Positions 15,842 through 41,545 of a stretch of DNA of 64,000 nt are shown here, piece by piece. The DNA is from Mugil cephalus (taxonomy: Eukaryota; Chordata; Actinopteri; Mugiliformes; Mugilidae), in contig NC_061772.1 of NCBI RefSeq assembly GCF_022458985.1, forward strand, positions 8,298,001 to 8,362,000. The letters are read 5' to 3'. Position 1 is the first letter of the stretch, and every line of letters begins with the position of its first letter. The position numbers and the translations under genes are program-made. The notes under the pieces were generated by a model that was not told the DNA's origin, made no database searches, and worked only from the letters and a program-made list of their open reading frames with translations.

Positions 15842-15895
15842 AGATGAGATGAGACAAACCTTATTAATCACTCGGAGAGGAATTTATTTATTTAC
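15842..15895 (+). repeat. AGATAAG-type dispersed repeat scrap
   Basis: AGATGAGATGAGACAAACCT followed by TATTAATCAC matches the general pattern of a dispersed fish repeat that starts AGATAAGATAAACCTTTATT. A second, also diverged, copy is at 52629-52675 in the same orientation. Confidence 0.4.
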
Positions 15896-16413
15896 AAAAC
15901 ATGCAAAAATAAACATTTGCCAGGGTCAGTAAGCCACCTTCTCGTTGCCACTCATGTAATCTTAATAGTGTCAGTACATTGTTAGTCCCATAGAAATCAC
16001 TGCCAATAGGTCCCTCAAGACTCCATAAACACTAGCTGAATGGCACAATAAAAGTTTGAATATTTGGCCTCCGGGATTTTTCATAATCATAAACATAAAT
16101 CAGTGTTTAGGAGAAATGGTCTATATGTATTATCCCCTGTAACCACCACTTTCCTACAGTAGCCCAGAACAGACAAACCAAATACTCGCCCTAGATATAG
16201 CAAGATTTTACACTTTAATGCTCTTTTTCTTTGCACTATAACTCCAGATATTCTGTCTTTACCAGCTGTCAGTGTTGCCACGTATGTGTTATAAAGCACT
16301 GTCCTAGATGCACAAGTGGAGATGAGAGTTTTACAGTAGTTTTAAGCAAACACCTCACTGGTTTCATGTGCTTTAAAGGAATCTTACTGTGAGTCTCACA
16401 ATCTGTTCAGACA

Positions 16414-19400
16414 ATGGCTGACAAGGCAGTGGATGGAGGGCCGTGGACGGGATGTGCGGTCATGTTCCTGCAGTCGCTCTGTCCTGGCGTGGACCTGCTT
16501 TCTCTCTACAAAAACCAACAAGGAAAATTCATTGTTTTCAAAGTCATCAAACTGACACTTATAGGTGAACACTCTTATCTTTTGTGCATGTCTGTACACT
16601 AATTAAAAGAGAAGAAATCTTTTTCTAGGATGTCAAATTCATTAACCAGTGTTTTCCGTGGTCAGATTCTGTAGGAGGTCTGGGGGGTTATGAGATCCTA
16701 AAGGTGCACGACGCTGATCCCTTCCTGGGGGTGGAGGTGAAATTTGTGGATGTGGCAGCATGTCAGCAGTTCCTGGAGAGCTACTACTCTGGAGCGGTGC
16801 GTCAGTCTCTCTCCCAGCACGCCTCCCGTCTCCTTGCTCTGCCCCAAGAGTTCACCGTAGAAACTAAGCTCAAAGCCGGCACACACAACCTGGATCTCTA
16901 TCTGGATAAGCTGGAGCTTTGCCTGCAGCACATCCACCTTTCACAGGTATGCTCGCTTTCTTTGTCTTTGGTGGTTTTAAATGGAGGAGCAGAATGTCAA
17001 ATTTTCAAATACTTGCTCCTTGGCTCGACAATCAGAGCGAATGTTTCACATCGTTCTATTTGCCTGGGGATTTATTTTTGATCTGACCAATCGCTGTCAA
17101 ATCTGGTCCGAGTCATTTTCAGTTTTCGCATTAATCAGAGAAATAAGTGTTTTTCATTCTGGAAACTGACTGTACGATTTATACAGTGGATCTCATGTAC
17201 GCTGTGTTTCGTGAGCGTAGCTGGTACCTAGCAATATTGGAATACAATGTCCCCGTTCTTTATCCCTCCTATTAAGTCTTTGATTGATCCGTTGTTTCTC
17301 TGTCTGGTGAAAGCAGCCTCACTGAACCCAACACTAACGCCATTTAGCTGTTATGCCGCGCTGCGGTCTAAGCTTTAAGTTCTGAACAAGCTGTGTAAAA
17401 TATGTTTTCGCTCACTACTGGCACGTGTTGCTGTCTGCGCTTGCAGCACTGAACCATCGATTCAAGTCGAAATGAGCGGTGTGTCTGTTTTTAAGGTAAA
17501 CGGACACTGTGATGGTTCTGTTTGTTGACCCACTCGACATAACTGAGACGTGAATGGCCGTCCACAAGTCTCGATCCAGACCAGTTTTACTGGTTTGATT
17601 ATCAGCAGCTGAATTTAAGTTTTGTGTCACAAATGTACAGTTTGTTCTGACTGCTAAACCTGATCGTTTATTAGACAGCCACAGATATAGCTCAGACAAA
17701 TACCAGTCACAAACTATGTGTACATATATCTTTATGTAAAGGGGTGTTTTTAAAGAGACACAAGGGAATGACTTTGGTGAACTTCTCATTGAGTCAAATC
17801 TACCATCCTACAGAGGCATTCTAAATATTCAAAGGCTTTTTACTGAGTTATATTGTCCAGTATCATTTTCTGTTCTTAAAGTACATTTTATTCCATTTAA
17901 GTTATCCTTGTCTTTGCGTTGTCAGCCCGAGCGCCTGCGCGATGAGGAGATAGATCACCTGGAGCAGCAGCTGCAGACTCAGGCCCTCGGCCCTGCCCCG
18001 CCGTCCTGCACCATCACACAGGAAGAGTCTCCTGTTCCCAGCAACTGCTTTAAGTTTCAGAACAGAGTGTATGGTGAGTCAAGAAAGCCGTGTTTATCTC
18101 TCAGTCGCGTGTAGTGTTTTTTCACAAATTTTGTTGCAGACTTTTGACTGAAAGAACTAATAGCCAGTGTATGGGAAGAGATTAGTTTCAGTAGATAATG
18201 TATCTTAATGGACTTCATAGTGGGTCAGCCTAACTTAAAAAAAATAAATAATAACGAGGTGGTGGCTTATCTATAAGGGACTTATTTGATTGTAAAGCTA
18301 TGAAACAAAACAGAACTGCCTACACATGAAATAAAAAAATAAAATACATGAGCACGCATTAACCTGTTTTCCTGGGATGAGACAAGGATATGTGATTTAG
18401 ATTTTTAAACAGCTAAGGACAGACAGAGACTACTAAAAATCTGTCGTTGTTGAAAACACCTACTATGCAAATATTAAAGCTGCACTAATCATTATCTTCA
18501 TGTTAATCATGAATAAGATTTATATATATAGTGTGGAGAGAGGCACATCGTGGCAGCTGTGACTGCATTTTCTCTCAGCTCCTTAAGCTGATTGCCTTGG
18601 TTTTCTGCCCTGCAGTTACTGCCTTCCTCTTCACTTAGTCATCACCTTCTGATCTGGTCTGATCATATCTTTTTTCATCTCATCTAATTTGATATCTTTT
18701 CCTGTCTTCTCCAGTTTTATCCCATCTTTTCTTATCTTATTTCTCTTGTCTTGTCATCTCTGCTCAGCTTACACTGTATTTTATCTCATCTCTTCTTGTC
18801 TCTGTTCTCTTGTCTCATGTCTCCTCTCGTCCTTTTCGTCTCTTCTCTTCTCTTCTCCTCTCGTCCTTTTCGTCTCTTCTCTTCTCTTCTCTTCTCTTCT
18901 CTTCTCTTCTCTTCTCTTCTCTTCTCTTCTCTTCTCTTCTCTTCTCTTCTCTTCTCAGATGTTAGGCTTTTAGTAGATGTTGAAGACCTAAACAAAGCTG
19001 AAATTTCAAATTGTTAATGTTGCTCCATACCTTTCTGTGTCCAAGTAGCAACATGCTAACATATAATGATATCACAGTAATATAATCGCTTTGCCCATAT
19101 GGCCTGAATCTTATTGATATTGCTTTAAAGACATTAAAATAATGAAAAGTTACATACATCTGTTTATAAACACAGTTTATGTAATACAATGTAATCACAA
19201 TTACTGTAAGTACAGTTTAAACTAATGCCTTTCCTCCATCATTCATCCTTTGGCCCGCCAGAGGACCGGATGCTGACAGCGGCAGATGTTCAGAGCTTTT
19301 CTAATGGAGTGGGTCGTCAGTGGAGGCACGTTGGGAGGGCCCTTGGGAAGAGCTGTCGTGCTCTGAAGGGTCCCGCCATAGACAACCTGGCCTACGAGTA

Positions 19401-19560
19401 TGAGAGAGAAGGGCTGTATGAGCAAGCCTATCAGCTGCTCAGCCGCTTCATCCAGGCGGAAGGGAGGGCGGCCAAGCTGAGCCGACTGGTCAAAGCACTG
19501 GAGGACTGCAAACTCACCAGCCTGGCTGAAAATATTCTGGACGTGCAGCCACAAGAGTAA
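16414..19560 (+). CDS. tradd: TNFRSF1A-associated death domain adaptor (TRADD)
   Basis: Four coding exons: 16414-16564, 16666-16946, 17926-18073 and 19262-19560, giving 292 residues in frame. TRADD couples TNF receptor 1 to TRAF2/RIPK1 (NF-kB) and to FADD/caspase-8 (cell death). The N-terminal half (to about residue 150) is the TRAF2-binding domain; the segment [13 protein letters not shown] matches the human PDRLRDEELAELE. The C-terminal death domain starts near residue 200 and carries the near-invariant [18 protein letters not shown] and LTSLAENIL. The start is in a good context (ACAATGG) right after an AG acceptor, so the 5' UTR is spliced. The central linker is shorter and less proline-rich than in human. 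Exon 1 differs most from mammals, as expected. Confidence 0.95.
18841..18956 (+). repeat. (CTTCT)n microsatellite
   Basis: A nearly pure TCTTC/CTTCT pentanucleotide array in tradd intron 3, in a longer pyrimidine-rich stretch starting near 18650. Long open frames across it on both strands are low-complexity artefacts. Confidence 0.95.
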
Positions 19561-19870
19561 CTCTGTGTACGGGTCGTGAAAACTGAAGGGGGCAGTTCCT
19601 CTCTGCATGAAGAGTGGTGACTTTGTCCTGTCTGCTTTTATACACAGTGTGTTTCTCCTTGATTGTCATCCTCACATTTAAAATCATTCCCAAGTGTGTG
19701 TGTGTGTGTGTGCGGGTGTGCATGTGCGTGTGAGGTTGTATGTGCATGTTTCCGATAGTTTGTGTGAACATATGTTAACATCTGTGAGAATCGACTCATA
19801 TATTAAATTAATCGGTTATTGGTGATTAGTATTGATAATTGGTTTTCATTAGGTGAAATAAACTGTCATC
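19561..19870 (+). other. tradd: tradd 3' UTR with AATAAA
   Basis: AATAAA at 19857-19862 is the first canonical signal after the stop. A GT-rich run lies at 19694-19745. Confidence 0.5.
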
Positions 19871-21700
19871 ACTGTTAAAAGTATGCTGTAATAAGTTATG
19901 TGCACTGTTTAAACTGTTGTCATCTTATACCTCTTGAATGTCTTCTTTATTTCAATTTGCAGATGGAACCTGTCAGGTCTCGTTTCTAATGAGTGTTCAG
20001 TTATTGATTTTTTTTTTTTCTACAAAATGAGTGCATACAAATTAAATGACTGTACAAACAAAATAGGCTTCATGTTTGTGCTTGATGCATTAGTATAATT
20101 AAAACTGAAAACATCACTTTGTCAAAATTCCCTCAGGTATAATTTGGTGTTAATCCTCCCTCCCTCTCCACTGAATACACGTGCACATGCTCATATGATT
20201 GAATGCTGATTACCGATGTTGCCGGTGAATGTGTGTGTATGTGTGTGTGGCTGCTTGAGTCACGTTGTGGGAGCTTCAGGGCAAGAGGCAGCGAGCCTAG
20301 ATGAGGTGTGTGTGGAGGTTTTATCTTGACTGTCAAAGAGGAGATCCACTGAATGCTGAGCCCATTCAGAGTCCACTGTGAAAGCCCAACCCTCCCCTTT
20401 TTACTCCACTTGACCATCCATCCAGATGTGATGTGTGGATTAGAAGCTTTTATCACTCACAAAACACTTATTTCTGCTTTATGGTATGGCCACAACCCCC
20501 ACATAGACATGCACAGTTTTAATAAACACACATCTCTTTACGTGTGACCAGAGCTGTAACTAATGCCATTAAAAGTGAGGTTATTGCTGCATGTTTCTAA
20601 CATAAAGAGTATTTTATGTGCACAATATTGCAATCCTAAGAAATAAAATTACATACATGTTTTGTGTGCTACAGTGTGACATTTGAATCAGTATTTAGAC
20701 CATACTGCAGGGGAATTAAATACATTTATTTTTTCCTTTTTGTATTTAGAGTTGGTGCTTAGGTCATAATTTCTCATGTGGGTGGGGTTTTCCTGAACTC
20801 TGTGACCCTAGCTTTCATTGTAAAGTCAACGACAAGATGATGTCTTTGATTGCATATTTCAAGGTCTGCAGAAGTGATTGCCTTTATTGCGCTATTTGTA
20901 TTACTCATTTACATTTATTTGACACCTTTAGTAGCAAACTTGAAGAAGATGAGTGTTAAACAAATGGTCATCTCATGAAATGTGGCACACTACTTCAGAT
21001 GAAACTGCCCATCTGCATGTCAGTAATTATAGCCCACTCATTGAAAACACAATGCATGTTGCTGATATGAGATTTCTATTCATATCCAGGTATAGGCTTA
21101 TGTTTGTGGTCTGAGGATAACTAAGATACATTTACTCAAATGCAATTCATTTTTTCATACTTCTCTTTCCCTGGAATTTTTACATACAGAATAAAAACAA
21201 ACAGAAAAGATTTTGAATGGAGGACCTTTATTTGTAATGTTAGATAATTATTATTACTAATTTAAATTCGTGGTGGGATCTATCACCACGTACACCCAGT
21301 AGTATTGTAGGCTACATTATTATGGAAGTTTAATGGTTCTATTGCTGTTAAGCTCGTTATTTAAGTTATTATTACAGCTGCCGAGGCTATGAATACAGTT
21401 GGTTGCTACATGTTATGACACGACACTACGCTAGCTATTTTTACACTGAATATGTATTAGTTATTTATATAGGGTTGTATTCTTGCAGTCGTAGTTCTTT
21501 CACTTTTGCTGTTCGCTTAGTTGTAGGCTACGGCAGCTCTTCAAAGGGTGATCATCCTGCTCTGTTTTATGTAATTGTTCACCTGGTGTTCCGTGTCTAC
21601 CACTGCGTGCGTTTGGGGCCTACGTTGTCACGATTGAACGTCTCGCAGGCCGTGGAGAATACGTGGTGTCCGCGTTAGATCAGTGTAAATTTTCGACAGC
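19871..21700. other. Intergenic, tradd to gnao1
   Basis: AT-rich spacer with no recognisable exon. Open frames at 20133-20456 (minus) and 21403-21678 (plus) show no domain or splice support. Confidence 0.4.
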
Positions 21701-21719
21701 AGCACTGTTTCTGCCGATG

Positions 21720-26915
<5,196 letters not shown>

Positions 26916-28440
26916 GGCCTGGCCAAGCACAGAGGTTGTCATGGAGTGTATGAGGTGTTGATAATGATAATTTTGATGATACTTAAACACATAAATACGT
27001 AATTCTACACGTCCAAATGGACCCAAAGAGCTGCCGTCAGACACCACACTGGATTATTACCATGATTTGTTCCCCTCTTCTTATTTTGATTTCAATATAC
27101 AAACCCAAGTTTTGTCTTTAAAAAAATGTGTTTTTTCGACTGAATGTTTCATGTTTTGTTGATGGCCATGTCAACAACTGAGAAGGTCGGAAGCACCAGG
27201 GGCTTATTCAGCCGGAGCCTTGTTTCGCAAAATTCAGACATGTAATGCGAGGAGTTTGCAGTGCCGTTCTTAAACACAACTTGGAATATTGTCCCATTCT
27301 TTGTGGCACTTTTACGCGCAAAGCCTCGAGCCATTTCTATCTCTACTGAATACGGCCTCTGGTGCTCCCTCGAAGAGCTGCTGTGTGTATGAGGGTGGAG
27401 AGGATGACGACGATGTCGGGGAGGCGCTGTACTCGTGGCTAAGGGTCGCGGATGGAAAGAAGGAGGCTATTTTAACTTTCCTTCAGTCCCACACACGACT
27501 GACTGACTGACTGGCCTGCAGGTCTGTTCTACTTCACGTTCTCTTTTAACTTTTAAACATAATGAAAGAGAGGATTCTCCTGTGCGGAGTGGCTGCCCAT
27601 TGCCATTGGCCTCCTGTAGCGAGAGAATATACCTGTCAGCCCGTGATATCTAAAAAAAAAAAAACAACAAAAAAAAACACGTCATATCGGTGCCAACCAT
27701 CTGACAGATAGGAGAATAGGATCAGAAATCATAGCTCATACTTTCAACTATATTATTTAAGTATATGACATTTTATTATCAATGAATGATTTATTTATTT
27801 AAGCCTCATGCCCTACATGCCTCCTCCTACCTCCTGAAATCCCGTGCCACATATTTATTTCCTGTCATGAAAAGCTGGGGTGCACCGATGCCCGTCTACG
27901 GTTCAGAGGGTAAAAATCCGCCCTCCAATGACATCTTGTTCTCTGTGTGGTGCTTGACCCTTCGTTGTGAATCTGCGTAGAAATAGAAGACTGCACAAGG
28001 AGAACAATATCATTTGAGGCAGCCTCTGTCTGGGGAGTAAAGGTTGTTTATTTATTTTATTTTATTTAATTTTTTTTAACCCTTTTCTCCCCTGGTCAGT
28101 GAACAGGGAACCATAAACCCCCTCCCTTTGTCTGTCACGTTTCTCTTTTGGTAGAGAAAAAGTACAGCTCTCCATTTTCACCTGTGCACCCAGAAATTCA
28201 TCTTTCCGTCCCTGTATACTCTTTACCTGTCACATATCAGTCCTCATATCTTATCTCGATTTTCACCTTAAAAGCACCGTACTGTATATATATATTATGA
28301 TTATACCAGATTTTTTTTTTACTGTGAATGTTTTTGTGCTGCACCCCATCCTATTCAGTAGTTTATTGGTTGCTCTCATGTGGAATGTTTGTGCTGAGCC
28401 AATCGAATGTTGTGTTTACATTAAAGCCACACTTTTCCTA
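26916..28440 (+). other. gnao1: gnao1 3' UTR
   Basis: About 1.5 kb follow the stop with no further exon. ATTAAA at 28420-28425 is the likely poly(A) signal, preceded by T-rich and A-rich runs. I read this stretch looking for form-B exons (ending [10 protein letters not shown]) and saw none. Confidence 0.5.
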
Positions 28441-29301
28441 ACTACTCCCGCGTCCGTGCTCTGAGTCTGATTACACTGCAAGGCAACAGGCTGGACGACA
28501 AACAGGGTAAACGAATGTTTAAACACACTCTGACCTGCTTTAACCTGTGTGGAGAATTAAGGCTAGACCAGGAAATTAGGCTGAACGTTATGAGAGTGGG
28601 CCACGTTTAATGCTCCATTGCCTGGTGAACACAGCTTTGTATTTAGTGTCAGAAATACGTACAAAAGATTGGGAACAGGTCTTGCATGGCAATAGGCCAG
28701 CACTTGGTGAATTGTGGCGGATGGCAGGGATCAGAGGTGTTGCAGCGCAGCTCTCAATTTATTAGGTTAAAAGTGTTCCATCCTCGCAGACAAGGAGCTA
28801 TTCATATATTGAATGACTACGCTGGATCAGCTGTCTGACCTGCTTCTGTCAGTTTAATGGGTATGATGTTCATTACTGCTCTGTTTCACTGAAAGCCGCA
28901 GAGCTCCGCTCCTCAGTCCCAGCATGTCCTCGTTTCTCAGTCAGTCACAGGTAAAAAAAAAAAGGTTGGAACTCCCGCTGTGACACAATTACACATTTAC
29001 ACTTTTAATTACATATTGGAGAGAATAGTGTCATATTTTACTGTTAATTCATATACAAGAGTCCACAATCACTGCCCTAAGAGCTCAGCTGTAATTGATA
29101 CAGACTGACATCAGCTGGCTGAGCAGCAGAAGGTCTGAAAACACCACTGAAGAGAAATCAGCACTCGTTGTTTCAGATAAAAAGAAACCCTCAGCCTTGG
29201 CCACATCTGCGCAGAAACATGGAGAAAGCCTTGAGGGGAAAAACATCACAAGGTGGGTAGAGAGCAGGAGTCGCCAACAACCAAGCGTACAAGATCTTCA
29301 G
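28441..29301 (-). other. cog4: cog4 3' UTR and narrow intergenic gap
   Basis: The convergent genes gnao1 and cog4 are close. A minus-strand AATAAA (TTTATT on the plus strand at 28758-28763) would end cog4 transcripts about 300 bases from the gnao1 signal. No other feature is evident. Confidence 0.4.
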
Positions 29302-37317
<8,016 letters not shown>

Positions 37318-37626
37318 CTTCCGACACCCGGAACAGGACCAGGACGCAAGAGCTGACGTCACCAGGGCTCATTTGCGCCCTGGGTTTAGTCTTCCAGGCT
37401 TCACTACTTCTCAGGTTAGCCTACTTCTCGAGTTCGTATTAAAACGATAGATAAGTTTATAACGTTGCCCTCTGTAACATACATCCATGCATTATATGTC
37501 GTAGGTGGTGGTCCTTGCTACATGGAGTGGCAGTCGGTAAATAGTACCTGACAAGTTCTACTCTGGGAAATAAAACAACTACAAGCACTGCGCATGCGCT
37601 TTGTCTATCGTATGAATCCACATCCG
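37318..37626 (-). promoter_or_regulatory. cog4: Probable cog4 promoter region
   Basis: CG-richer sequence around 37300-37420 upstream of the minus-strand start codon, with no TATA box. The sequence beyond is unremarkable. Confidence 0.35.
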
Positions 37627-38001
37627 ATCAGCCACAACATTAAAACCACTGCCGGGAGTAGTAAATAACATTGAGCGTCTTGTGACAATTCAGTGTTCTG
37701 CAGTGAAATGTTTGCACCTGGTATTCATGTGGATGTTACTTAGACATGTACCACCCATCTAGACCAGACCAGGCACCCTCACCCCAAAGCAATGACATTA
37801 ACACACACAAAAAAAGTTTAGAAACAAACAAACAAAAACAAAACAAAACAGAAAAACAGCACAAGGTGTTGGCCTAGTTTCCAAACTCACTAGATCCCCA
37901 AACTGATCAGGTATCTGCAGGGTGATGCACAGAGGCGCCTCCCCTCAACTTATAGGACCGCTACACAATATTAGAAAGGTGGTCATAATGTTGTGCCTGA
38001 T
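37627..38001. mobile_element. 375-bp inverted-repeat element
   Basis: The first 23 bases (37627-37649, starting ATCAGCCACAACATT) and the last 23 (37979-38001) are inverted copies agreeing at 20 positions. The interior has no coding potential. This looks like a non-autonomous DNA transposon; the terminal sequence is one I recall as common in fish genomes. Family assignment is open. Confidence 0.65.
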
Positions 38002-38314
38002 TGGTGTATACTACAAGAATAAGTTCACTATTTTAACTGAGCCATGAACTCTGAAACAGGCTTTCATACTGTCTCCATTACTGTTGTGCAAAATGCCATT
38101 TAAAAATGATATATAAATAAAATATAAAAATATTAAAACATGCAGTTTTTCCTGCTTTTTTTTACTTGTACCTTGGATGTTGGTTCTCATTGTTTCAATT
38201 AATTCATGTGTTTTAATATTTTTTTGCTTCGTGACATGTCTGTGTACATGCTTTATAAATAAAGTACAGTACCAGACTTTACTAATCTCTATGAGAAGTT
38301 CATAAAAATAAATA

Positions 38315-38385
38315 TTCCCCGTCAGGGAATCAAACCCGTCTTCTGCGTGACAGGTGGAGATACTGTCCACTATACTAAGGATTAG
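38315..38385 (-). pseudogene. tRNA-Asp (GTC)-like pseudogene
   Basis: Read on the minus strand, this follows tRNA-Asp closely: TTAGTATAGTGG (D arm and A box), an intact anticodon loop CTGTCAC with anticodon GTC, and GGGTTTGATTCCC (T arm, B box) before ACGGGGA. The acceptor stem (TAATCCT against ACGGGGA) mispairs at several positions, and the anticodon stem is also broken. It is therefore a dead tRNA copy or the head of a tRNA-derived SINE rather than a working gene. Confidence 0.75.
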
Positions 38386-39806
38386 CATGATCATGCCGAC
38401 CCAGAGTTTCAATAATGTAATTCAAATTACATGGAGTGCATGTTCCAAAAATGTCTACTGCAGGTTAACCAGGAAACACTGTCTTGTATATGCCAACTGT
38501 AGAAGTACAACTCAGCCTGCAAGTTTTGTTCCCAATCACTTCCACTGGAGCAACTTTAGAAAGGAATCCATATATGGTCATCATGAATGACAGGAATGGT
38601 CACAGCAACCAAAACCTGTTGCAGATTTCTTAACAGCAGTGACTATTGTCTGAAAACAGACAATGCACGTAGCTGTACTTCCCTTTTTACCAGTTTATGC
38701 ATTTTAAGATACAGGCTCTAATCAAAGTAATCTAACATATCCATCATCTATCTATACCTGCCTAAACCACCAGGGGTTCTGGTTTTTCGTAAATATTCAT
38801 TATTTAAATATCAAATAACATTAAATAATCCAAGATCTTAAAATTAGTTGAAGGGCATGTATTGTTCCAGTTTGTAGTTGTGCACAAACATTCAACTAAA
38901 CACAAGATCACAAATTGATCACTTTTACTTTCACCCTTATTTATTTAACACTGAAGGTGAATAATATATATATATTTATGGTGTTCAATTCATCAAATAT
39001 TCTTTTAAGGTAGTATTTGCCTTTTGTATTCCCTACTAACAACATTCAAGTCATGTAGGGTTAATAATAATTCATTATCACACTGGACTTTATAAACTGC
39101 ATTTATAATCAATAAAAGTATAACAAAGTTAATTTTTTTTACTAATTCTGATTTAAGTATTCGTGATGTGTTGATTTAATAAAAACAAGAGCACAACATG
39201 CGATTTTCAAACATTAATTCTTAGAAATTTTGCCAACAGTGGGAATATGGAACATATTCATAAAAATGAGAGAACTTTCCTAAATATATATTGGTCGACA
39301 CTTTACACTTTAAGGGTACGTTGTCATCAAACATTTGGCTTCAACAACAAGGTCAAAAAATAAAAGCATGACATTCTAAAAGGTCTTTGTATGAAAAATG
39401 AATTCTGATTATTCAAGCCCTATCTATATATTTTCTTGTCTTAACAGTGATAGCAATATGGCGGCTTCTACTATATATCAGTTTCTACTGTATTTGACAC
39501 ACAGTTCATTAATCTAAATGACCAGACAAACAGAGGCTGTTTACTATACACATTTGACAGGTGCTTATTGTGCCAATGAGCAAATGCACTGAGGGGGCGT
39601 GGCATGAGACAAGAGATTTCAGGGCATCATCTGAATCAATCATCAGAAACAAAATCCACTGTTTAACTACAGGCTTTTACACCGTCCTGTATTTGACCTG
39701 AAGCATTTGGAGAAAGGTTAAAAATCAGTGATGACGGTACCCATAAAAAAACAAGAACTGAAGGAGTCCTGCTGCTACACTGTATTGATGAACAGAACTC
39801 GGAGGC
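38386..39806. other. Intergenic, AT-rich
   Basis: About 1.4 kb with no exon or clear repeat; low-complexity AT runs only. Confidence 0.4.
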
Positions 39807-41506
39807 TCACTGTGCTCTTGAAAACAATAAAAGTTCTTCTTTTTCTTGCTCAAGCTCCTTCCATTTATTTTGTAGCTCTTCTTTCTCCTTCTGCAGCTCT
39901 TCTTTCTCCTTCTGCAACTCTTCTCTCTGTCTCTCTAAGTCCTTTGCTTCCTCCTGCTGTGCTTTCCTCAATGACTCGATTTCCTCCCTCTCTGCAGCTG
40001 CTTCTCTGGCATTGGCTGCACGGAGTTTCTCGAGCAGCTCCCTCTGATGCTGCAGTGTCAGGGCCTCCTCCTTCTGTGTCCTCCTCAGAGCATCTATCAG
40101 CTCCCTCTCCCTCCTGAACACACGCCTTTCGTCGTCACATGCTAAGAAAAGAAGAAGGACACTGTTTATCTTGGATACAGCTGGATTTTGAAATGTGTGA
40201 AATGTAACAGGCCTACCACTAGGTGTGCCATTCATGTACATGTTACAATTGTGTTCACCATCGGAAATAATTTTGAGAGATGTAGTTACTATTCACACAG
40301 TAAAACTGGGTTACAAAGTGCTTACCTTGAAAACTTTTCTGCTCTGTTGCATGAAAGGTCCCCTGAGTGCCATTATTAGTACTTGAGTCCTGTGTTGAGT
40401 TCAAAGGTGTTTCGTGCGCCTCGTTTGCCTCTAAATCAGAGAAGACCTTCGGGTGTCTCTTTGACATGTGTCGACGCAGGTTGCTGGTGCTGCCATATTT
40501 AAAACATTGCACCTTCTTCATGCAAATACCGCATTGAGCAGCATTCAAACTGTCCAAACGCTGAAAGTGCCTCCAAATCAAACTCCGTCTGTGCTGTGTT
40601 CGTTTCACAGGGGGGTTATCACTCGCCTCTTTGCGTGCTGTTTGTTCTACTGGCTTGACAGAATACTTTTTTTCAGTCACTGTGGCAATGCCGCCAGAGT
40701 CTCCGTCCTCCAGTGTCACATTAACTGGACAGGAAGAAAACAAATTAATATTCAATAATCATTTTTACGCAACACAATTTCACAGGGTGAAGGTGATGGA
40801 GAGGTGTAATTAAGAACACTAATAATGCTAGGGATGGGTACCTAGGCAGCAGAATATAATAAAGAACATTTAAAACTTTACTGCCCTGACATTAAAGTCT
40901 AAATCAAAACTTTTTTACTTATAGGAAAATCAGAAAGCAATTGTTAATGTTTGTAGTAATGTACACTTCTACACATATTTGCCAGTTCCTTAATTACACT
41001 TGTGAAAACAAACGCAGTCTAATATAATTTTCTTGCACCAAATCTCCTGTTATGACTGTTATAGTGATCAGTTTATGTTGAAACAGAGTCAGAAAGGTGG
41101 TGAATCATTTGTGTGATCACTCCGGAGGATGTAGTTTGTGGTGCTGTTAAACTGGAATAAATTAAACAGTGGAATATAATTATAACACAATATAATTCCG
41201 TAGTATTACAAACCACAGCCTCCACAATGAAAACACAGTTGAATCCACAGCTCTCTCTGTTGTTTTAAACAAATGCTTAATAACACAACCTTAATAATGT
41301 TAAGATTTAGTGCAGGATACATTATACTTCATTTAGTATACAGAGTAAACAAAAAGAACAGTATATGTCACATCCGGGTATTTTAGCAGTCCCATGATGC
41401 ATTGCTGCAATTTGTTAATGGCGATAACGGCACTTTGAAGGAGCCAGTGTTGTGAAGATTTGCGTTACCATGTCGAAAACAACCCCCACCCACCCACCAC
41501 CCCCCT

Positions 41507-41545
<39 letters not shown>

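Larger units (their letters stand above)
11658..16410 (+). other. Presumed tradd intron 1, no coding sequence
   Basis: About 4.7 kb with no open frame showing conserved features. It holds a dispersed repeat at 12437-12566, a fragment of another repeat at 12567-12640, a GC-rich patch at 15010-15150 and an AGATAAG-type repeat scrap near 15842-15890. Short open frames (13265-13495, 14987-15175) look random. Confidence 0.4.

Noticed and set aside
18689-19017. Overlapping open frames on both strands rich in Ser/Leu/Phe or Arg/Glu
   Set aside because: They are translations of the (CTTCT)n microsatellite.
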